A DNA stretch of 64,000 bases, taken from the NCBI GenBank assembly GCA_024663395.1, contig JANFAH010000080.1, forward strand, positions 62,001-126,000. Direction: 5' to 3'. Source of the stretch: Pisolithus tinctorius (lineage: Eukaryota > Basidiomycota > Agaricomycetes > Boletales > Pisolithaceae). Position 1 is the first letter of the stretch. Every line of letters begins with the position of its first letter. The notes under the pieces were generated by a model. That model was not told the origin of the DNA, made no database searches, and saw only the letters and a list, made by a program, of their open reading frames with translations. Of the stretch, positions 1 through 12,720 are shown one piece after another. The position numbers and the translations under genes were made by a program.

Positions 1-2535
1 CCAGATCAGCCACCCCTTCATTTATTGTTCCTCGGTTCATCCCTTGGAAATTTCGCGCCGGGGGAAGATGCCGAATTTTTACGTTCTTTCCCATTGACGC
101 CCGGTTCCGGAGATACCTTACTTCTCGGCCTAAGTCAGCACGCGAAACGGGAGGATGTCGAGCTCGCATACAACGATCCCGAGGGCCATACCAGGGAGTT
201 CATCATGAACGGTCTCAAAGCTGCCGGCAACACTTTGGGAGATCCCTGTCTGTTCGATCTCGACAACTGGGAGTATGTCAACAAGTACAACGAAGCAGAA
301 CGTCAGTTGCGAATACTTCAAATGGATATCTTGGCATTGGTTTGATACCTTTATTAGGTGTTCATGAGGCGTATTACAAGTGTGTGCGGCCTCACCAAAT
401 CCACATCCCACAGTCCAACCAACGTGTACAGTTCTTGGATGGTGAACTTGTCAAGATCGAAATCTCTAGAAAGGTAAGAATCTGTTGATCCCAGTAGTTG
501 TCTTCTGTTGACCGTGACCACTAGTACTCAGAGAGTGATATCTGCAGGCTGTTTTCCCAGGCACAGCTTCGCTCCATTCACTGCTGGATTGACAGCACTG
601 GTCGCCACTCACTCTTCCTTCTTGAGCGTCCACCATTCATGTTTCCGCTATTGCTTGCACCGACTGCAAACTCGGGCGCCTATGGTCCTTTCAGTATGCC
701 TAGCACGGATGATTGGCGTGCTATATGGGCTGCGTGGGATTTTGTAACATTGCACATGATCCCCTACACAATGCTCCACCAGAAACCAATCCATCTTAGA
801 CATATCTGCCTTTTCTACTTAGGACATGTCCCAGCGTTCCTGGATATTCATTTGTCTAGACTGCTGAAGGAACCAAACACAAACCCGGAAGAGTTCAAGG
901 TTGGTTCGCCTGCCGTGCAGTGTTGTCGTCCATTAATACTTTGTTGTGCGCTAGTACATCTTTGAAGTAGGTGTTTTCCTATTTCCCACTCTGACTAGGC
1001 AACTGGTGGTGCTGACAGACGTGTTTCTAATACCAGAGAGGCATTGATCCCAACGTTGATGATCCTACCAAGTGCCATGTAAGTAGCATCTTGTCCCGGT
1101 CGTGAGTTTGTTGTGAGTGGGAACATCGCAGGATCATTCCGAGGTTCCGCGAAATGAAGAAGATTGGCCATCATTAGAGAGTATTCTCTCATTCCAACTT
1201 CGGGTCCGAGCGCGACTCCTCAAACTCTACGACGACATATCTTCCGGAAAGATACCGATGGCGCGCAACGTCGCTCGCGTGTTGTTCATGACCTATGAAC
1301 ATGAAGGTCTACACCTGGAGGTAAGAGTTCAATCACAGAAACTCGCCCTTGACGACTCTCCGGCTTTGGCTTGCAAAGTGTCCGATGTCGGGTTCGGTCG
1401 GTCACATTTGCTAGGTTTTTGCTTACGATTGTTGCATGAACAATAGACGTTATTGTACATGCTCATTCAGAGAGCTGGCACGGGGACGATTCCTCCCCCT
1501 GGTTTTGCCCCGCCGGCTTGGGAATCATTGTTGGAAAGTTGGAAGCATGCGCCGAAGCCTATGTCGGATACTGTCGTCATGGACACGACGACTGTCACGA
1601 TTGGCATCGACGATGTCGAGAGTGAAGACGAAGATCCTGTCAAATCTCACGATGTGGCTGGGCATACGTTTGGATGGGACAACGAGAGCCCAGAGCGGAA
1701 AGTTGCGGTCGGCGCATTCAAAATTGAGTGGCGCCCGATCACAAACGGGGAGTTCCACGGATTTTACTGGGGTACTGTTCAAGGCGAAGATGATGGGGTC
1801 GGAGTCGGCAAGAACAAACTTACCTTCCCGGCTAGTTGGGTCATGACCGACAATGGTGAAGTTGAAGTACGGACGTTGTTCGGTCCCGTACCTATCCAGG
1901 TTGCGTGGGATTGGCCCGTGTTGACCTCGTATGACAATCTATCGGTCTATGCGAGTGTCAAGGGGGGAAGGATTCCTACCGAGCCGGAACTGAGAATTTT
2001 CCTTGACAAATTTGAGTCCGGGTACGAAGGAGGCGCGAATACAGGGTTCAGGAATTGGCATCCTCTTCCGTGAGTACTTGATTTTTCTAGCGATGCTTCC
2101 CGTACTTCTTACACGATACAATGCAAAGGGCGACAATGGGTCTCGCCAAGGATGGAGGGAAGGGACATAATGGGGGTGTGTGGGAGTGGACGTCTACCGT
2201 CCTTGATAAACACGAGGGTTTTGTAGCGTCCAGCCTCTACCCTGGGTAAGCCCCAGTCTCGTTTTCTTATGTCTACAAAGCTGCGTTGAAGACTCTTGGT
2301 TGATGTTAATCGTTCCGTCTTGGACAGATATACCGCCGACTTTTTCGATGGGGCCCATAACATTGTGGTACGTTTCCTCTCTCTCTCTTTTTTGCTTAGT
2401 TCTGACCCTGTATAGCTTGGGGGGTCATATGCGACTATTCCGCGGATTTCCGAGAGACGGAGCTTCAGGAATTGGTATCAACGTAGCTATCCCTATGCGT
2501 GGGTCGGGGCGAGGGTCGTGTACGACTTGGACTGA
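1..2535 (+). CDS. egt1: Ergothioneine biosynthesis protein Egt1 (5' end outside window)
   Basis: Egt1 is a fused fungal enzyme that trimethylates histidine to hercynine with SAM and then joins it oxidatively to cysteine, the first steps to ergothioneine. The window opens inside the methyltransferase domain (motif LGSSLGNF near residue 15). A DinB-like domain follows, with the iron-binding HxxxHxE pattern in YEHEGLHLE, and then a formylglycine-generating-type sulfoxide synthase domain (GGVWEWTST, LGGSYATIPR, YAWVGARV). I join the exons as <1-301, 358-473, 525-899, 955-966, 1037-1078, 1132-1320, 1447-2069, 2129-2245, 2328-2367 and 2416-2535. This gives 1,935 nt and an open frame of 644 codons before TGA. 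Exon 955-966 is only 12 bp (YIFE). Most introns are 50-85 bp, two are shorter than 60 bp and one is 126 bp (1321-1446). The gene converges on mob2. The family call rests on domain order and motifs; exon borders are read by eye from GT/AG and frame. Confidence 0.93.
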
Positions 2536-2975
2536 TGGGGGATGTGTTCGGCGAAACAGAAACACAGTGAAATCGGCCGCAGGGGAATCAAGAATTGAAG
2601 AATTCGCGTTCGAGGTGCATATGTGACTTTCATTTTGTATGTGGACATGATGTAATGCAAACTACTTACAAGTTTGTACGTTATCTACGAATAATGGTGT
2701 TGGTTATCTTCGGAGAAGATTCTGTGTAAATGGCCATCAGGAGCTGTCCATGGACGGATACTGCAGAACGACGCGGTGGTGGGTATGTGTGTAGAAATTG
2801 GAAGCCTACTACTTTCCGAACTGCATGCCATGAAACCGTTTGCGAGAAGGGGCGTGATAACGGAGGTTCTCAAGTGGACGCGAAACCATAATCTTGCTCT
2901 CGAAGTATCTTACAAAGTCAAAGAAGTAGAAACCCCAAAACATACCAGTATGCATTCCATGGAGTAACGTATAAT
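2536..2975. other. Intergenic interval between convergent egt1 and mob2
   Basis: This 440-bp stretch lies between the stop codons of two convergent genes and should hold both 3' UTRs and polyadenylation sites. I see no open frame here with a recognisable product and no repeat. CpG is normal here, unlike the DNA right of 12.7 kb. Confidence 0.6.
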
Positions 2976-3936
2976 CTAGCCTTCCAAAATCCCCATTTCT
3001 TTCCACTTGTCCCATAGTGCGCCGATTCCAACGGGTGCATTCGCAGCGCCCTTGACGTCCTTAAGGTCCAACAACTCGTACTCTCTTCCAAACGCCAAGA
3101 AGTGGGCAAAAAGGGAGTTGAAGTGGGGTTCAGAGCGGAGGTGCAGGAGTTGAGGGTAGTGGGCGTGATAAATATGTGCAAAGACGCGGAGAAGCTGGCG
3201 ATAGACGTGTTTGATTGTCGAAGGGAAGGATTGGGGGAAGTCGTGGCCTGTTCGGAGTTTGAGTGAGCCTGACGGTCAACGTGGCGGCTATATGCGTTGA
3301 AAGGATTTACCTGATTTGGTAGGGAAGACGTTTTCATCGTCGAGGAGGTTTTGAACCCACGTCATGACATAATCTATGTAGGTCGGTGCAGGTAAGTTGA
3401 CGCTCTTGCGATCTTGGTTGATCCACGTGTAGCTGAGGCTGTGGGGGGAGACGATGTCAGGTGGGATGACGGCAAAGACGCGCAGCGTACACATACCCCG
3501 TACCGGCAGACATGGTGGGGCAGGAGTGTTGAGTGCAGCACTCAGATATGACGCCGTAGAACTCGTTCAGGTTGGTGTAAAAGTCGAACACTACAAATCG
3601 AATCGCATAGTCGGACTCACGTCCGCACAAAAGGATGCAACGCACCGTTGACGGCGACCCATTCCATGATATCGACGTACTTTGGGAGGACGACGATAGT
3701 CTTGAAATTACCCTTTACAAGGGCGGCTTCGACGAATGGACTGCAGAGATAGAGGGGTTTCGAAGCGGATGGGCTAACGGGTGACGGAGGGGGAGGCATA
3801 TCTGCAGACGTGGGCGTTGGAGAGCGCTTTTGAGGACGCGGGTTACGCGACATGGAACGCCTGTTAGTAGTCGTCGTTAGCATTCTGACCAACAACAAGC
3901 ACGGTAGCCTCACCCGATCGAGTTGAAGAACGACAT
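2976..3936 (-). CDS. mob2: MOB kinase activator, Mob2-type
   Basis: MOB proteins bind and activate NDR/LATS-family kinases. Mob2 partners a Cbk1/Orb6-like kinase in polarity and cell separation. Reading the minus strand, the exons are 3936-3914, 3860-3646, 3590-3497, 3438-3311 and 3247-2976. Together they make 732 nt, that is 243 codons plus TAG, the usual family size. The protein starts MSFFNSI, followed by a Pro/Ser-rich stretch. The Mob domain begins at KPLYLCSPFVEAALVKG, which resembles Mob2 more than Mob1. The expected zinc ligands are visible as the Cys pair in ECCTQHSCPTM and the His pair in FAHIYHAH. All four introns are 50-65 bp with standard GT-AG ends. The start was chosen because it gives the common fungal MSFFNS start and a 23-nt first exon in phase. 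The only doubt is Mob2 versus another MOB subclass. Confidence 0.9.
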
Positions 3937-4103
3937 GGCTGCAGGAGAGAAAAGAGTTTGTAACCGGCTGAGCCAGTCGACGGAACACATGATCTTGGTT
4001 ACCGTATATGGGAATTCCCAAAAATGGAGAAAGCATGGCCGTGGGAATCTGAAGAAACAGGTGTCGCTGTCGAGCACGTCGAGCTCAGAGTTGGACGTGG
4101 ACC
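3937..4103. promoter_or_regulatory. Shared divergent promoter of mob2 and the TPR gene
   Basis: Only 167 bp separate the start codons of the two divergent genes, so both promoters and 5' leaders must sit here or overlap the neighbouring transcript. I see no convincing TATA box. Co-regulation is inferred only from the spacing. Confidence 0.55.
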
Positions 4104-7100
4104 ATGGTGAAGACGAGACGGAAGAGCAAAGCAGTGGCTGCTGCTGCCGCGGCTGCGGCAATGGCTGCAGGCAGCGAGGACCATTTTGACGGGGCGTCGA
4201 CGCAGGGCACAGAGGAGATGTCCGTCTCAGCAGGAGGTCGCCTGTCGATTCCCATACCCGTCGACGTCGACGTCGAGGCCCTTTCCAATCTCATCCCAGA
4301 GGTCTCATTCACTAACCCAACTCCAGACACCATCGTGTCCATATACAGACTCTTGCTTGCACAGGTCGCAGAGACCGATGCCACCCAAAGAGACGTCGAG
4401 GAATTGCGTGCCGAGGTAGAACGGAAAGACATCGAGCTGGACCAGGCTGTTCAAGATGGAGAGTCAAAGTCAAAGGACCTCGAGTCCTCTCTTGAGTCCG
4501 CCCAAACCCAGCTCAACGCATTGAAGACCGAACGTGACGAGCTCGGTAAGCAAGCTATCCATCGTCCCGCGGGTCGTCTGTCCTTACTCATTTCTAGTCG
4601 AGTCGAACAACGCTCTGGAGGCGAAAATAACTTCCATAGCGAGCTCACGAGATACCTCTTCAACAGAACTCGATCACCTCCGACACCGCGTCGAGGAATG
4701 TGAAAAGGAGAAGCGCGATCTCATTGGCGTCGTCAGCAGACTCAAGGAAGATGCCTCACAACGAGACGGTAACTGCAACCTTCGGACACCATTTTACTGT
4801 TGTACCCATTTTCTTTCCACAGAGGAAATTCAAACCCTGCGCACCAACCTCCGACAAGCAAGGCAAGAACAACAGGCTCTGGAGTCTCAGGTTCGCGAAC
4901 TACGGTCCGCAGACACCGCCAACAAGGTAGTACAACAAATGCTTCTCCCGGTGCTTTGTTCACATTGTCGGCGCCCAGTTCAAAATCGAGACCCTATCTC
5001 AGCAGCTTGGCCTAGTCCAAGACGAAACCGCACGCGTCACCACAGAACTAACCTCCAAATCCGAAGAATATGCACGCTATCGTCGCACCAAACATGCCGA
5101 ATTCATACAACTTCAAACTGCGCACGACGCATTGATACAGAAACACGCGTCTGTTGAGAGTTCATTCAAAGCAATCCAGTCCGCACATGAAGCCCAGACG
5201 CAGCAACTGACACAGGCGCTTTCCCGTGTGCAGGATTTCCAGGGTAAACTTGCCGAACAGGAAGCCGCTTTTTCCACAGAGGTTTCTGGACTAAAACGAC
5301 TGGTGACCATTATGGAAGAACGCGAGAAACAGGCTAAAGATATCGTGGAGAGCATCGAACACGAGTGGGCGGGCGTCGGCGATCGTGCTGAAAAACGCGA
5401 GGCTGCACTCCGGGCCGAAACGGAGAAGGAGAGGCGTGCCAGGGAGGAGGTGGAGAAGCGACTAGAGCAACTTGAGATTGTATTGGAGAGGATCAATAGG
5501 GGCGAGCTACCAGTTGCTGGTCGTGGTGCGACCGATGTCCCCGGAACTCCCGGACGCTGGCAGGATGGTGCTGCTGACCCCATGTTTGGCTTGAGTCCGA
5601 CGGTTGCTATGGTCAGCAGGGCACAAAAGGGAGGCAAGACGTTCACCGAGGTATATGCAGATTATGTCCGCTTGGAGGAAGAGTATGCGAGGAAATGCAC
5701 TGAGTACGATCACATGGATAGAACCCTATCCGAAGTTCTCGCTCAGATCGAAGAAAGGGTTTGCATTGGCATTTCAATTGGAATAGGTGGTCGCCTTACT
5801 GACGGATGCTTATAGGCCCCCATTCTCGCACAACAACGCGAAGAATATGAACGCCTCCAACTCGAAGCTGCGCAACTCTCCGCCCAGCTTTCTGCTGCTA
5901 TCTCCGACCGGGATGCCAACGCCGCCTCCATTCAAGAACTCTCACAAAAGATTAAAAAAGCCCACAACGAGAACGATCTTCTTCAACATCAGCTCACTGA
6001 TCTTGGTCGACAGATCCAGACGTTGCTCAAAGAACTTGGTCGGCATGAAGACCCCTCCGTACCTTCTGACGAAATTCTGGACCAGATGGAACCCATACCT
6101 GCAAATGACATCGAGGCTGTCATCACGAATAACCTTGTCCTCTTCCGCTCCATTCCAGAGTTGCAGGAGCAGAATCAACGCCTGCTTAAGGTCGTACGCG
6201 AGATGGGCGCCAAGATGGAGGCAGAGGAACGTGACTATCGTGCTATTCTCGAACAGGAACAGAGCGAAGCGGTGCGAGAAGCGCACGAGGCAATCCAGGA
6301 ACTCGTGACACAGCTCGAGAGGCAGAAGAAGAGCAGCGATATGACGATTCAAGCATATATGAAGGAGAGGGATACCCTCAAGGCGATGCTGGCCCAGTCG
6401 GAACGGGGAGTGCCGCATGTCGGCTTGAATGGTGATATTGGCGTTAACGGCGCTAGCACTGCGAGTAGATCGAACGCCCAGCCTTCGGGTGATTTGGCAA
6501 TGGAGTTGGCGGATGCACAGGCCCAGTTCGAGTCGTACAGACAAGAGATGGGTGTGGATTCGTCGAAGCTCCGCGAAGATTTTGTTAGCACCCAGAGGGA
6601 ACTTGGTCGGGCAAATGCAGACCTGGCAAAGGCAAATGCCAAGATTCAGTATTTGGACGGTATGGCATTTTCGTTACTCTTATCCTCATCGCTCTTGTCC
6701 TGACCTGTTTGAGTAGAACGACACCGTATGTCACAAGAACAGCTCGCACTACAAAGCCGCGATTTGGATCAATTATCGATGCGTAACCAACAGTTATATG
6801 ACCAACAAATGCGTCTCGATATCGATAAAGAGCGCGTCATGGACGAGTTGGCGACTGTGAAGAGCGATTTGGAACAGCTCCGCAACGAGGCTGCAAACCT
6901 TCGTGCAGAGAAGAGGATCTGGGAGGTGAGTATGCCACTACCTGCTCATTAGTGGTGTTCGGTTGGAGTAATGGATTTTGTGCAGAGCGTACAGACGCGG
7001 TTAATCGAGGACAATAAATCCCTCTCTGTAGAGCGCGCTCAGTTGGCGGATCTTGTGGCTAATGTTCAACGTATCCACGGTGACCTTGAGCGTTCGGGCG

Positions 7101-10100
7101 AGAACGACCGTAAACGCCTCGAGACGCAGATACAGATGATGGAAAGCCAAACGTGGGTATTGTGTGGCCATGCCCTATTGTTTTTTTTTTTTTTCCGAGC
7201 TGAGGGGTGCGTTTAAAGGCAAGAATTGAAGGTTCAGTTGTCGCAAGAGCGAGAGACCCTTCGGCACGTCACGCTTCAGCGAGACATCGACATGAAGGAT
7301 TTGCAAGCACGTCTGGACAAGACCGTAAGTTACTCGTTACTGATATATTACTCTCCTTGACGTTTGCAAAACAGGCTGGACAGTTGGCTCAAGCCCGGGA
7401 ATCTCTTGTTGGCGCGGAGACGAGCAAGACACATCTCCAGGATCGTGTAGAGCAACTTACTCGCCAGTTGCAAGGCAACGAAGAGAAGCTTGCTGTGTAC
7501 GAAAGGAGAGTGTCCGGTGCTTCCGCCGTTACGACTGTTCCTACGTCGGATCTGCCACGCGAGCAGCAGTTGGAGCAAGAAGTGGCTGAATTGCGGTAAG
7601 TCATTTGGCAGCAAATGATCAATGATCGTGAAGATGATTCTTTTCTTGCTTAGATCTGCACTCAAAGTTGCTCAGGTTGATCTAGCATCGGCGCGTACCC
7701 ACATGCAACAATTCCAGGAAATTAGTCAAGCAAACGAGGCTGCACTGACAGCACTAAACGCTACTCACGATCAGTACAAGGCTGATGCTGAAGCTCGAGC
7801 CGCCCGACTTGAGGTATTCCTGAAAGCCGTTGCAATTCAAGATGTTGGATCTCACTTTTTTTGTTCACGTGCAGTCCGAATGCAGATCGTTGCAAGAGAA
7901 GCTTCGTTCCGTTGAAGACGACTTGCAACAAGCCAAGGCGAAAGTCACCGAGATCCAGCATACCCTCGAAAACGAACGTACAGCATGGGCAAATGATAAG
8001 AGGATTTTGGAGGGAACGATTGTCGATCTTAGTACTTCCGAAAGGGTTTCTGAGAACGACCGTACCACTCATGAGCGAGAAATCCGCGAGCTGGAGCAGC
8101 GCGCGATAGTATGTCTTTCGGAAACATCGTTGTATGCTTGTTTTCTCAAGGGGCTTTTTAGGCTGCGGAGGAAAGATACGCCCGCGAAGTAGTCACCCAT
8201 GCTGAGTCCTTGAAGAACGTGGAGAACCTTAGGCACCAGCTCACAGCGGCTCAGGCTACGGCTCGCCAAAACCTTGGGGAAGCGGCGAGTGCCCAAGCGA
8301 AGTTGGAAGCTTCTGAAGGCAGCTGGAAACAGCAGAAGGAGGCGCTTGAAAAAGAGATCGCAGACCTCAATGCACGGTAAGTGAGCTCAAGTGTCCGTGC
8401 CGATGAAGATTACCCATGATATTCGGATAGTTATGACGATCTCTCCGCACAAAAGGCTCTCTTGTATCAGCACTTGGACACCGTCAGCTCACAAGCTGCT
8501 CGCATCCGTCAGGTTGCAGACTCGTCCACGGAGAACACCTCCAACGAAGCCGACACCAACGGCGACTCCGACGTTAAGTTGGCAGAGTTGCGCGCTGTCA
8601 TTGGGTACCTCAGAAAGGAGAAAGAAATTGTTGATCTCCAACTTGAGTTATGCAAACAGGAGAACGTCCGTCTCAAGGGGCAAACCGACCATCTTAGCCG
8701 GAGTTTGCAAGAAGCCCGTAGCACTCTCTCCGAGGTAATTATACTTCTAAGCGTGCGCCTGTTGCTCTCTCACATTTCTGTCGCAGGAACGTGAACGTAC
8801 AATCCAAGCTGCTACTTCAGATGCCCAACATGCTGAGATGCTCGAACGAATCAACCAACTCAACATCCTTCGGGAGAGCAATGCCACCCTTCGTGCGGAT
8901 TGCGAGAACTATACCAAGCGTGCAAGAGAGCTGGGTGCTAAGCTGAAGGCCCTTTCTGTGGAACTGGAACCTGCCAAGGAAGAGGCGCGCATCGCACGTG
9001 CTGAACTCCAAGCGCGCGACGCTCAAATCGCACTGCTTGAGGGTGAAAGTAAGCGCTGGCAAGAACGTAATGCTCAACTTTTAAGCAAGGTAGGCCCGGG
9101 TTGCCACCCCCACTGTAGCAAGCTTTCCCTAATTTTGGTATACAGTACGATCGGATTGATCCTGCTGAAGTTCAGAGCTTGAAAGATGAGATTGACGCAT
9201 TGAAGGCCCAGAAGGCTGAGATGGAAAAATTGGTAACAGAACGAGATGCCAAGTTCTCAGAAGCGAATTCTCGGGTAAGAACAGCATTCGAGCATCATGT
9301 GGTGTTTTTTCTCATGGGTTATGTGGGTAGGTTGAGGCGTTGGAAGATGCTCTTCGAAAACATAAGGAGGCAGCTACGAAGAACATGGAAGGGTTCAGGC
9401 AGCGGCTCGGACATGTGAACCAGGAACGGTCTCGAATGAATCAGCAGGTTAAAGAGCTTCAAGAACAAGTGAGGACCTTGACAGCCGAACGAGATACGCT
9501 TCGGGTTGGTGCTGGTGCCAGCACCGATTCCGACGCCTCCAAAGAGCTCACTGCTCAACTCGACTCCCTTCGGCACGAGAAAGCAGCTCTCGAGAAGGCG
9601 CTAGCCGAAGAGAGAGCCAAACCTCCCTCGCTGCCCACGCCATCTCCTGACCAAGCCGCACTTGTTGTTCGTAATGCAGTGTTTTTTCGTATCTTGCTTG
9701 TCTAAAACATCGTCATAGGCATCACTCCAAGCCGAAAAAGACAGGCTTCTGGCGGAGAAGGAAGCCCTATTGAACACTGAAGGAGCCGACGCTTTGAAAG
9801 CTCAGTGGGCAGGAGAAAAGGCTGAACTTAGCAAAGCACGCGACGAAGCGGTGGCCCGAGCGAAGGTGTGAACACCCTTTCAGACCATGTGCTGCAAGCT
9901 GAATGGTGGTTTTTAGGCTGCCGACGAAGAGGCTAAGAAGGCCGCTGATGACTCTCGAAATCTTAAGCAGGCTAATGTGAGTTACTCGCACGGGGTCATT
10001 GCCGACTCAGGTTGTAACGAATGTCGATAGGAAAAATTCCAAGTTAGAATCCAAGACTTGCAAAGAGCTAGGGATCGTGCCAATACCGAACTTGCGGCGG

Positions 10101-11008
10101 CAGTCGAGAAGGCGAAGAGCGAAATGTCAGCTGCGAGCGCAGGAAGCGTGGAGGAATTGGTCAAACGGCATGCCAAAGAACTCGAAGACCTCAGAGCCTT
10201 GCTGAATGCTCAGCACGAAGCCAACCTCGATGCCGCTGTGCACGCTGCCACCCTGGCGGCAAAAGCTGAGGCAACTGTGGCTTCTAATGATGATGCTACG
10301 AAGGCTGCCATTGATGCCGCTATCGCTGCCCGTGAGCAAGAGTTCCAGGCCAAGCTCAACGATGAGATCGAGAAAGCTGTCGAGCGCGGTAGAATGGAGC
10401 AGAGTGCGAAGTCGAAGCTCAAGGATTCCCAACTTGTCCGGTCACAACTGAAGGTGAAGGAACTCGAAGCGCAAATTCTTGAATGGAAGAAAGCAGGGAT
10501 TGTACCCGACTCTACTAGCACCCCTGCCACTACGACTATGCCCGCAACAACAACCACACCTGCAGCGTCTATCTCGACTGTTCCTTCCGAAGCAATTCCA
10601 ATGTCAGCCACAGAGTCGTCCTCGGTCCCTTCAACCAGTGTGAGTGCTGGCCCTCTACGAAGGCAGGCTACCAGCGGTGCTGCAATCCTGGTTCCCCCCG
10701 AAGCAGCGACCAGAGGACGGGGCCGTGGTGCCTCAATACGTGGTGGGCAGCGAGGCATCTCCATCAAGGGAAGAGGTGGTGCACCTTCACCTACTGCCAC
10801 CACTGCTCCACCACAGCAGCAAGGGGCCATTCAAATCATGGGTGCGGCTGCCAAACGTGCTCGCGAAGACGACCCTTCTTCAGACGATTCATTAGCTAAA
10901 AGGATCAAGCCTGCTGAGGCCAGCACGAGTACACCTGGCCTTGCGGCAGGGACCAGCACCACTAACAAGCCTCCTATAACGATCAGACGGCCTCAGCCGC
11001 CGGCATAA
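4104..11008 (+). CDS. TPR/MLP1-2-like nuclear pore basket protein
   Basis: TPR/Mlp proteins form the nuclear basket and act in mRNA export quality control and spindle-checkpoint tethering. I join 19 exons: 4104-4545, 4598-4768, 4823-4926, 4979-5758, 5816-6659, 6717-6925, 6986-7152, 7219-7324, 7375-7595, 7654-7813, 7875-8108, 8162-8376, 8431-8734, 8787-9089, 9146-9274, 9331-9666, 9719-9865, 9917-9976 and 10031-11008. The total is 5,910 nt, or 1,969 codons plus TAA, close to yeast Mlp1. The N-terminus has an alanine run, then almost continuous heptad coiled coil. Family landmarks are FTEVYADYVRLEEEY near residue 450, LFRSIPELQEQNQRLL near 610, IGYLRKEKEI near 1,275 and a later NILRESNATLR. After about residue 1,800 the tail becomes Thr/Pro/Ala-rich, with RG-rich segments and basic KRAR and KRIK patches near 1,920 that fit nuclear import. 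The exon 16 donor is ambiguous by 3 bp (9664 or 9667). Confidence 0.9.
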
Positions 11009-11399
11009 TAGTCTGCGCAACATACATCATGATGTTTGCTGTTATTATACGTTTGCATTTTGTATCATCATCCACACACTCGCCTGAACACCTCACCGTA
11101 CGTACCGTATTTCGAGATCAATAACTACCAGTGGTATGATCAGACATGAGCTCTGAGTAACTGGGCAAATGAGGTATGTCTCACTGAAGGTCCGGCGTCT
11201 GGTGTTCCCGAGCAGTGCAGAGATCCCACCTGTTTTCCAAGGCAACTAACAGTGTCAGCAAGTACTGCAGTCATTACAAGAAGCTAGCAAACACAACAGC
11301 AAAGGATATATGATAAATGTAGAAAAGAGTGCGTTGTGCCAACACCATCCTTTCAGGCCCATGGCCCGCATCCACGCAGCGGGCACTCGTCCCGGTCAT
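11009..11399. other. Intergenic interval, no gene seen
   Basis: This interval separates the stop codons of the convergent TPR and SYLF genes (391 bp). It should contain both 3' UTRs. I find no frame with a recognisable product. Confidence 0.6.
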
Positions 11400-12466
11400 T
11401 TAATGTCCTCCCGCATCAAATACCATCTCATGTTCTCTCAGAGGCATATGTTCGCCACTTTCACCAGGAACATACGCCGCCTGCGGAACGCCCGTCTCGT
11501 CAAGACCCTCCGCTGCCTCGATGATCTCATACAAACGGGATGCAACCTCGGGCGGGGGAACCCGACCACCAAGGATATCTCGAGCTGGGACTGTAGATCC
11601 ATAAAATTCGCGGTTAGCGTCTTTGCGTTCAATTAGAACTGTTCCTTCAAGGGATACGCCCGCAAACAGACCTGTCAGAATGCAGACTTAGTACCTGTGA
11701 GGAATAGCCTTTATCCGTCGATAAACCTCACCCTTGCTCTTCGAATAGGAAAACATATGCGCGGGGTGTGCAAGACTCGCTTGTACAGCTCCACCCGTTC
11801 CGATTGGACCAGCCGTAGCGCCGACATTTCCACCCACAGTGACGTTTCCACCCATGGAGAACGCACGGACGGCTTCCTCGCTGTTAAGGACGACGACAAA
11901 GTCTGTGATATCGGCGCCTATTTGGAGACCCCACCCGAGACCGCCTGTCGCAATACAGGAAGGGGCGGACCATGATCCGTCTGGGAGACGGGCGATGACG
12001 AGACCTGAGCCTGCCTTGCCCGAGAACATGAAACCGGCTTTGAGGACTTGGAAGATAGCGAGACCTAAACAGCATCGTTAGGCAAACTTGTGGAAGGTGT
12101 GGAAAGAGTGATACACGGAGGGCACCTACCTCGTGCACGCTGTAAGACAGCCTTTGGTATAGAGTTGAGTGCAGACTCAGGACGGTCAGGGTCAGCTATG
12201 GGGATGGAAAGAGTGGGCAGAGGCCATCACGGAGTAACCAAGGCAGGGAAAATGAGCCTAAGTTCAGATTTATCATTTCGCGACACTAGCCTACCTAGAA
12301 AACTTTCCAGGATCTTTGCTGCCTTCTCTGCCTCGCCCGGGAGGGAGAACCCTTGAACAAAATCTCTAGAACCGGATGCGACGCGGGTAGAGCTTTCACG
12401 AACGAAGGCTGTCGCCTGGATCCCAGCTTTCTGGGCTCCGCGCCTGAATTTGTCGAACATAGACAT
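11400..12466 (-). CDS. SYLF (Ysc84/SH3YL1) domain protein
   Basis: SYLF proteins bind phosphoinositides and actin and act at endocytic sites; Ysc84 is the yeast example. On the minus strand the exons are 12466-12295, 12195-12130, 12064-11732 and 11671-11400. They total 843 nt, that is 280 codons plus TAA. The start MSMFDKFRRGAQKAG is followed by a short helical region, then the SYLF core: LQRARGLAIFQVLKAGF, SGKAGSGLVIARL, GSWSAPSCI, GLQIGADITDFVVVL and GLFAGVSLEGTVL. No C-terminal SH3 domain is present, unlike in Ysc84; many fungal members also lack it. The C-terminal 60 residues are polar and have no known motif. It is the last intact gene before the repeat compartment. Two ATGs lie six bases apart; I used the upstream one. 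Confidence 0.92.
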
Positions 12467-12720
12467 AGTGGCGGGTCTCGTGGGATTAGTGGGTACGAGA
12501 AGATACGTCGTCGTAGTCGGGGGAGATTCCCGCTCACTGACTCCAAGACTGCGTATATATTACGTAACTAGAACAGGGCCGTCGCCGCCGGCAGGCACCT
12601 TGTTTACCACGCCCGAGTATGCTACAGTCACTGCGGAAACGAGATTCTGTCAGTACAGTAACTAGACCATGGAAGGTAGTCTGCCTGTAATACAAATGCG
12701 GCTAACCATATTCCTCGACC
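12467..12720. promoter_or_regulatory. Upstream region of the SYLF gene up to the compartment edge
   Basis: These 254 bp hold the SYLF promoter and 5' leader by position. CpG is still frequent, for example the GTCGCCGCCGGC cluster near 12,580. No specific element is recognised. Confidence 0.4.

Noticed and set aside
5113..5646. 177-codon minus-strand frame inside the TPR gene
   Set aside because: Antisense shadow of a coiled-coil exon; Ser/Ala-rich composition mirrors the sense codons.
7182..7195. Run of T in the TPR gene as a terminator
   Set aside because: It lies in an intron of a polymerase II gene; a bacterial-type terminator reading does not apply.
10210..10830. 206-codon minus-strand frame at the TPR 3' exon
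   Set aside because: Antisense shadow of the Ala/Thr-rich tail, with no motif.
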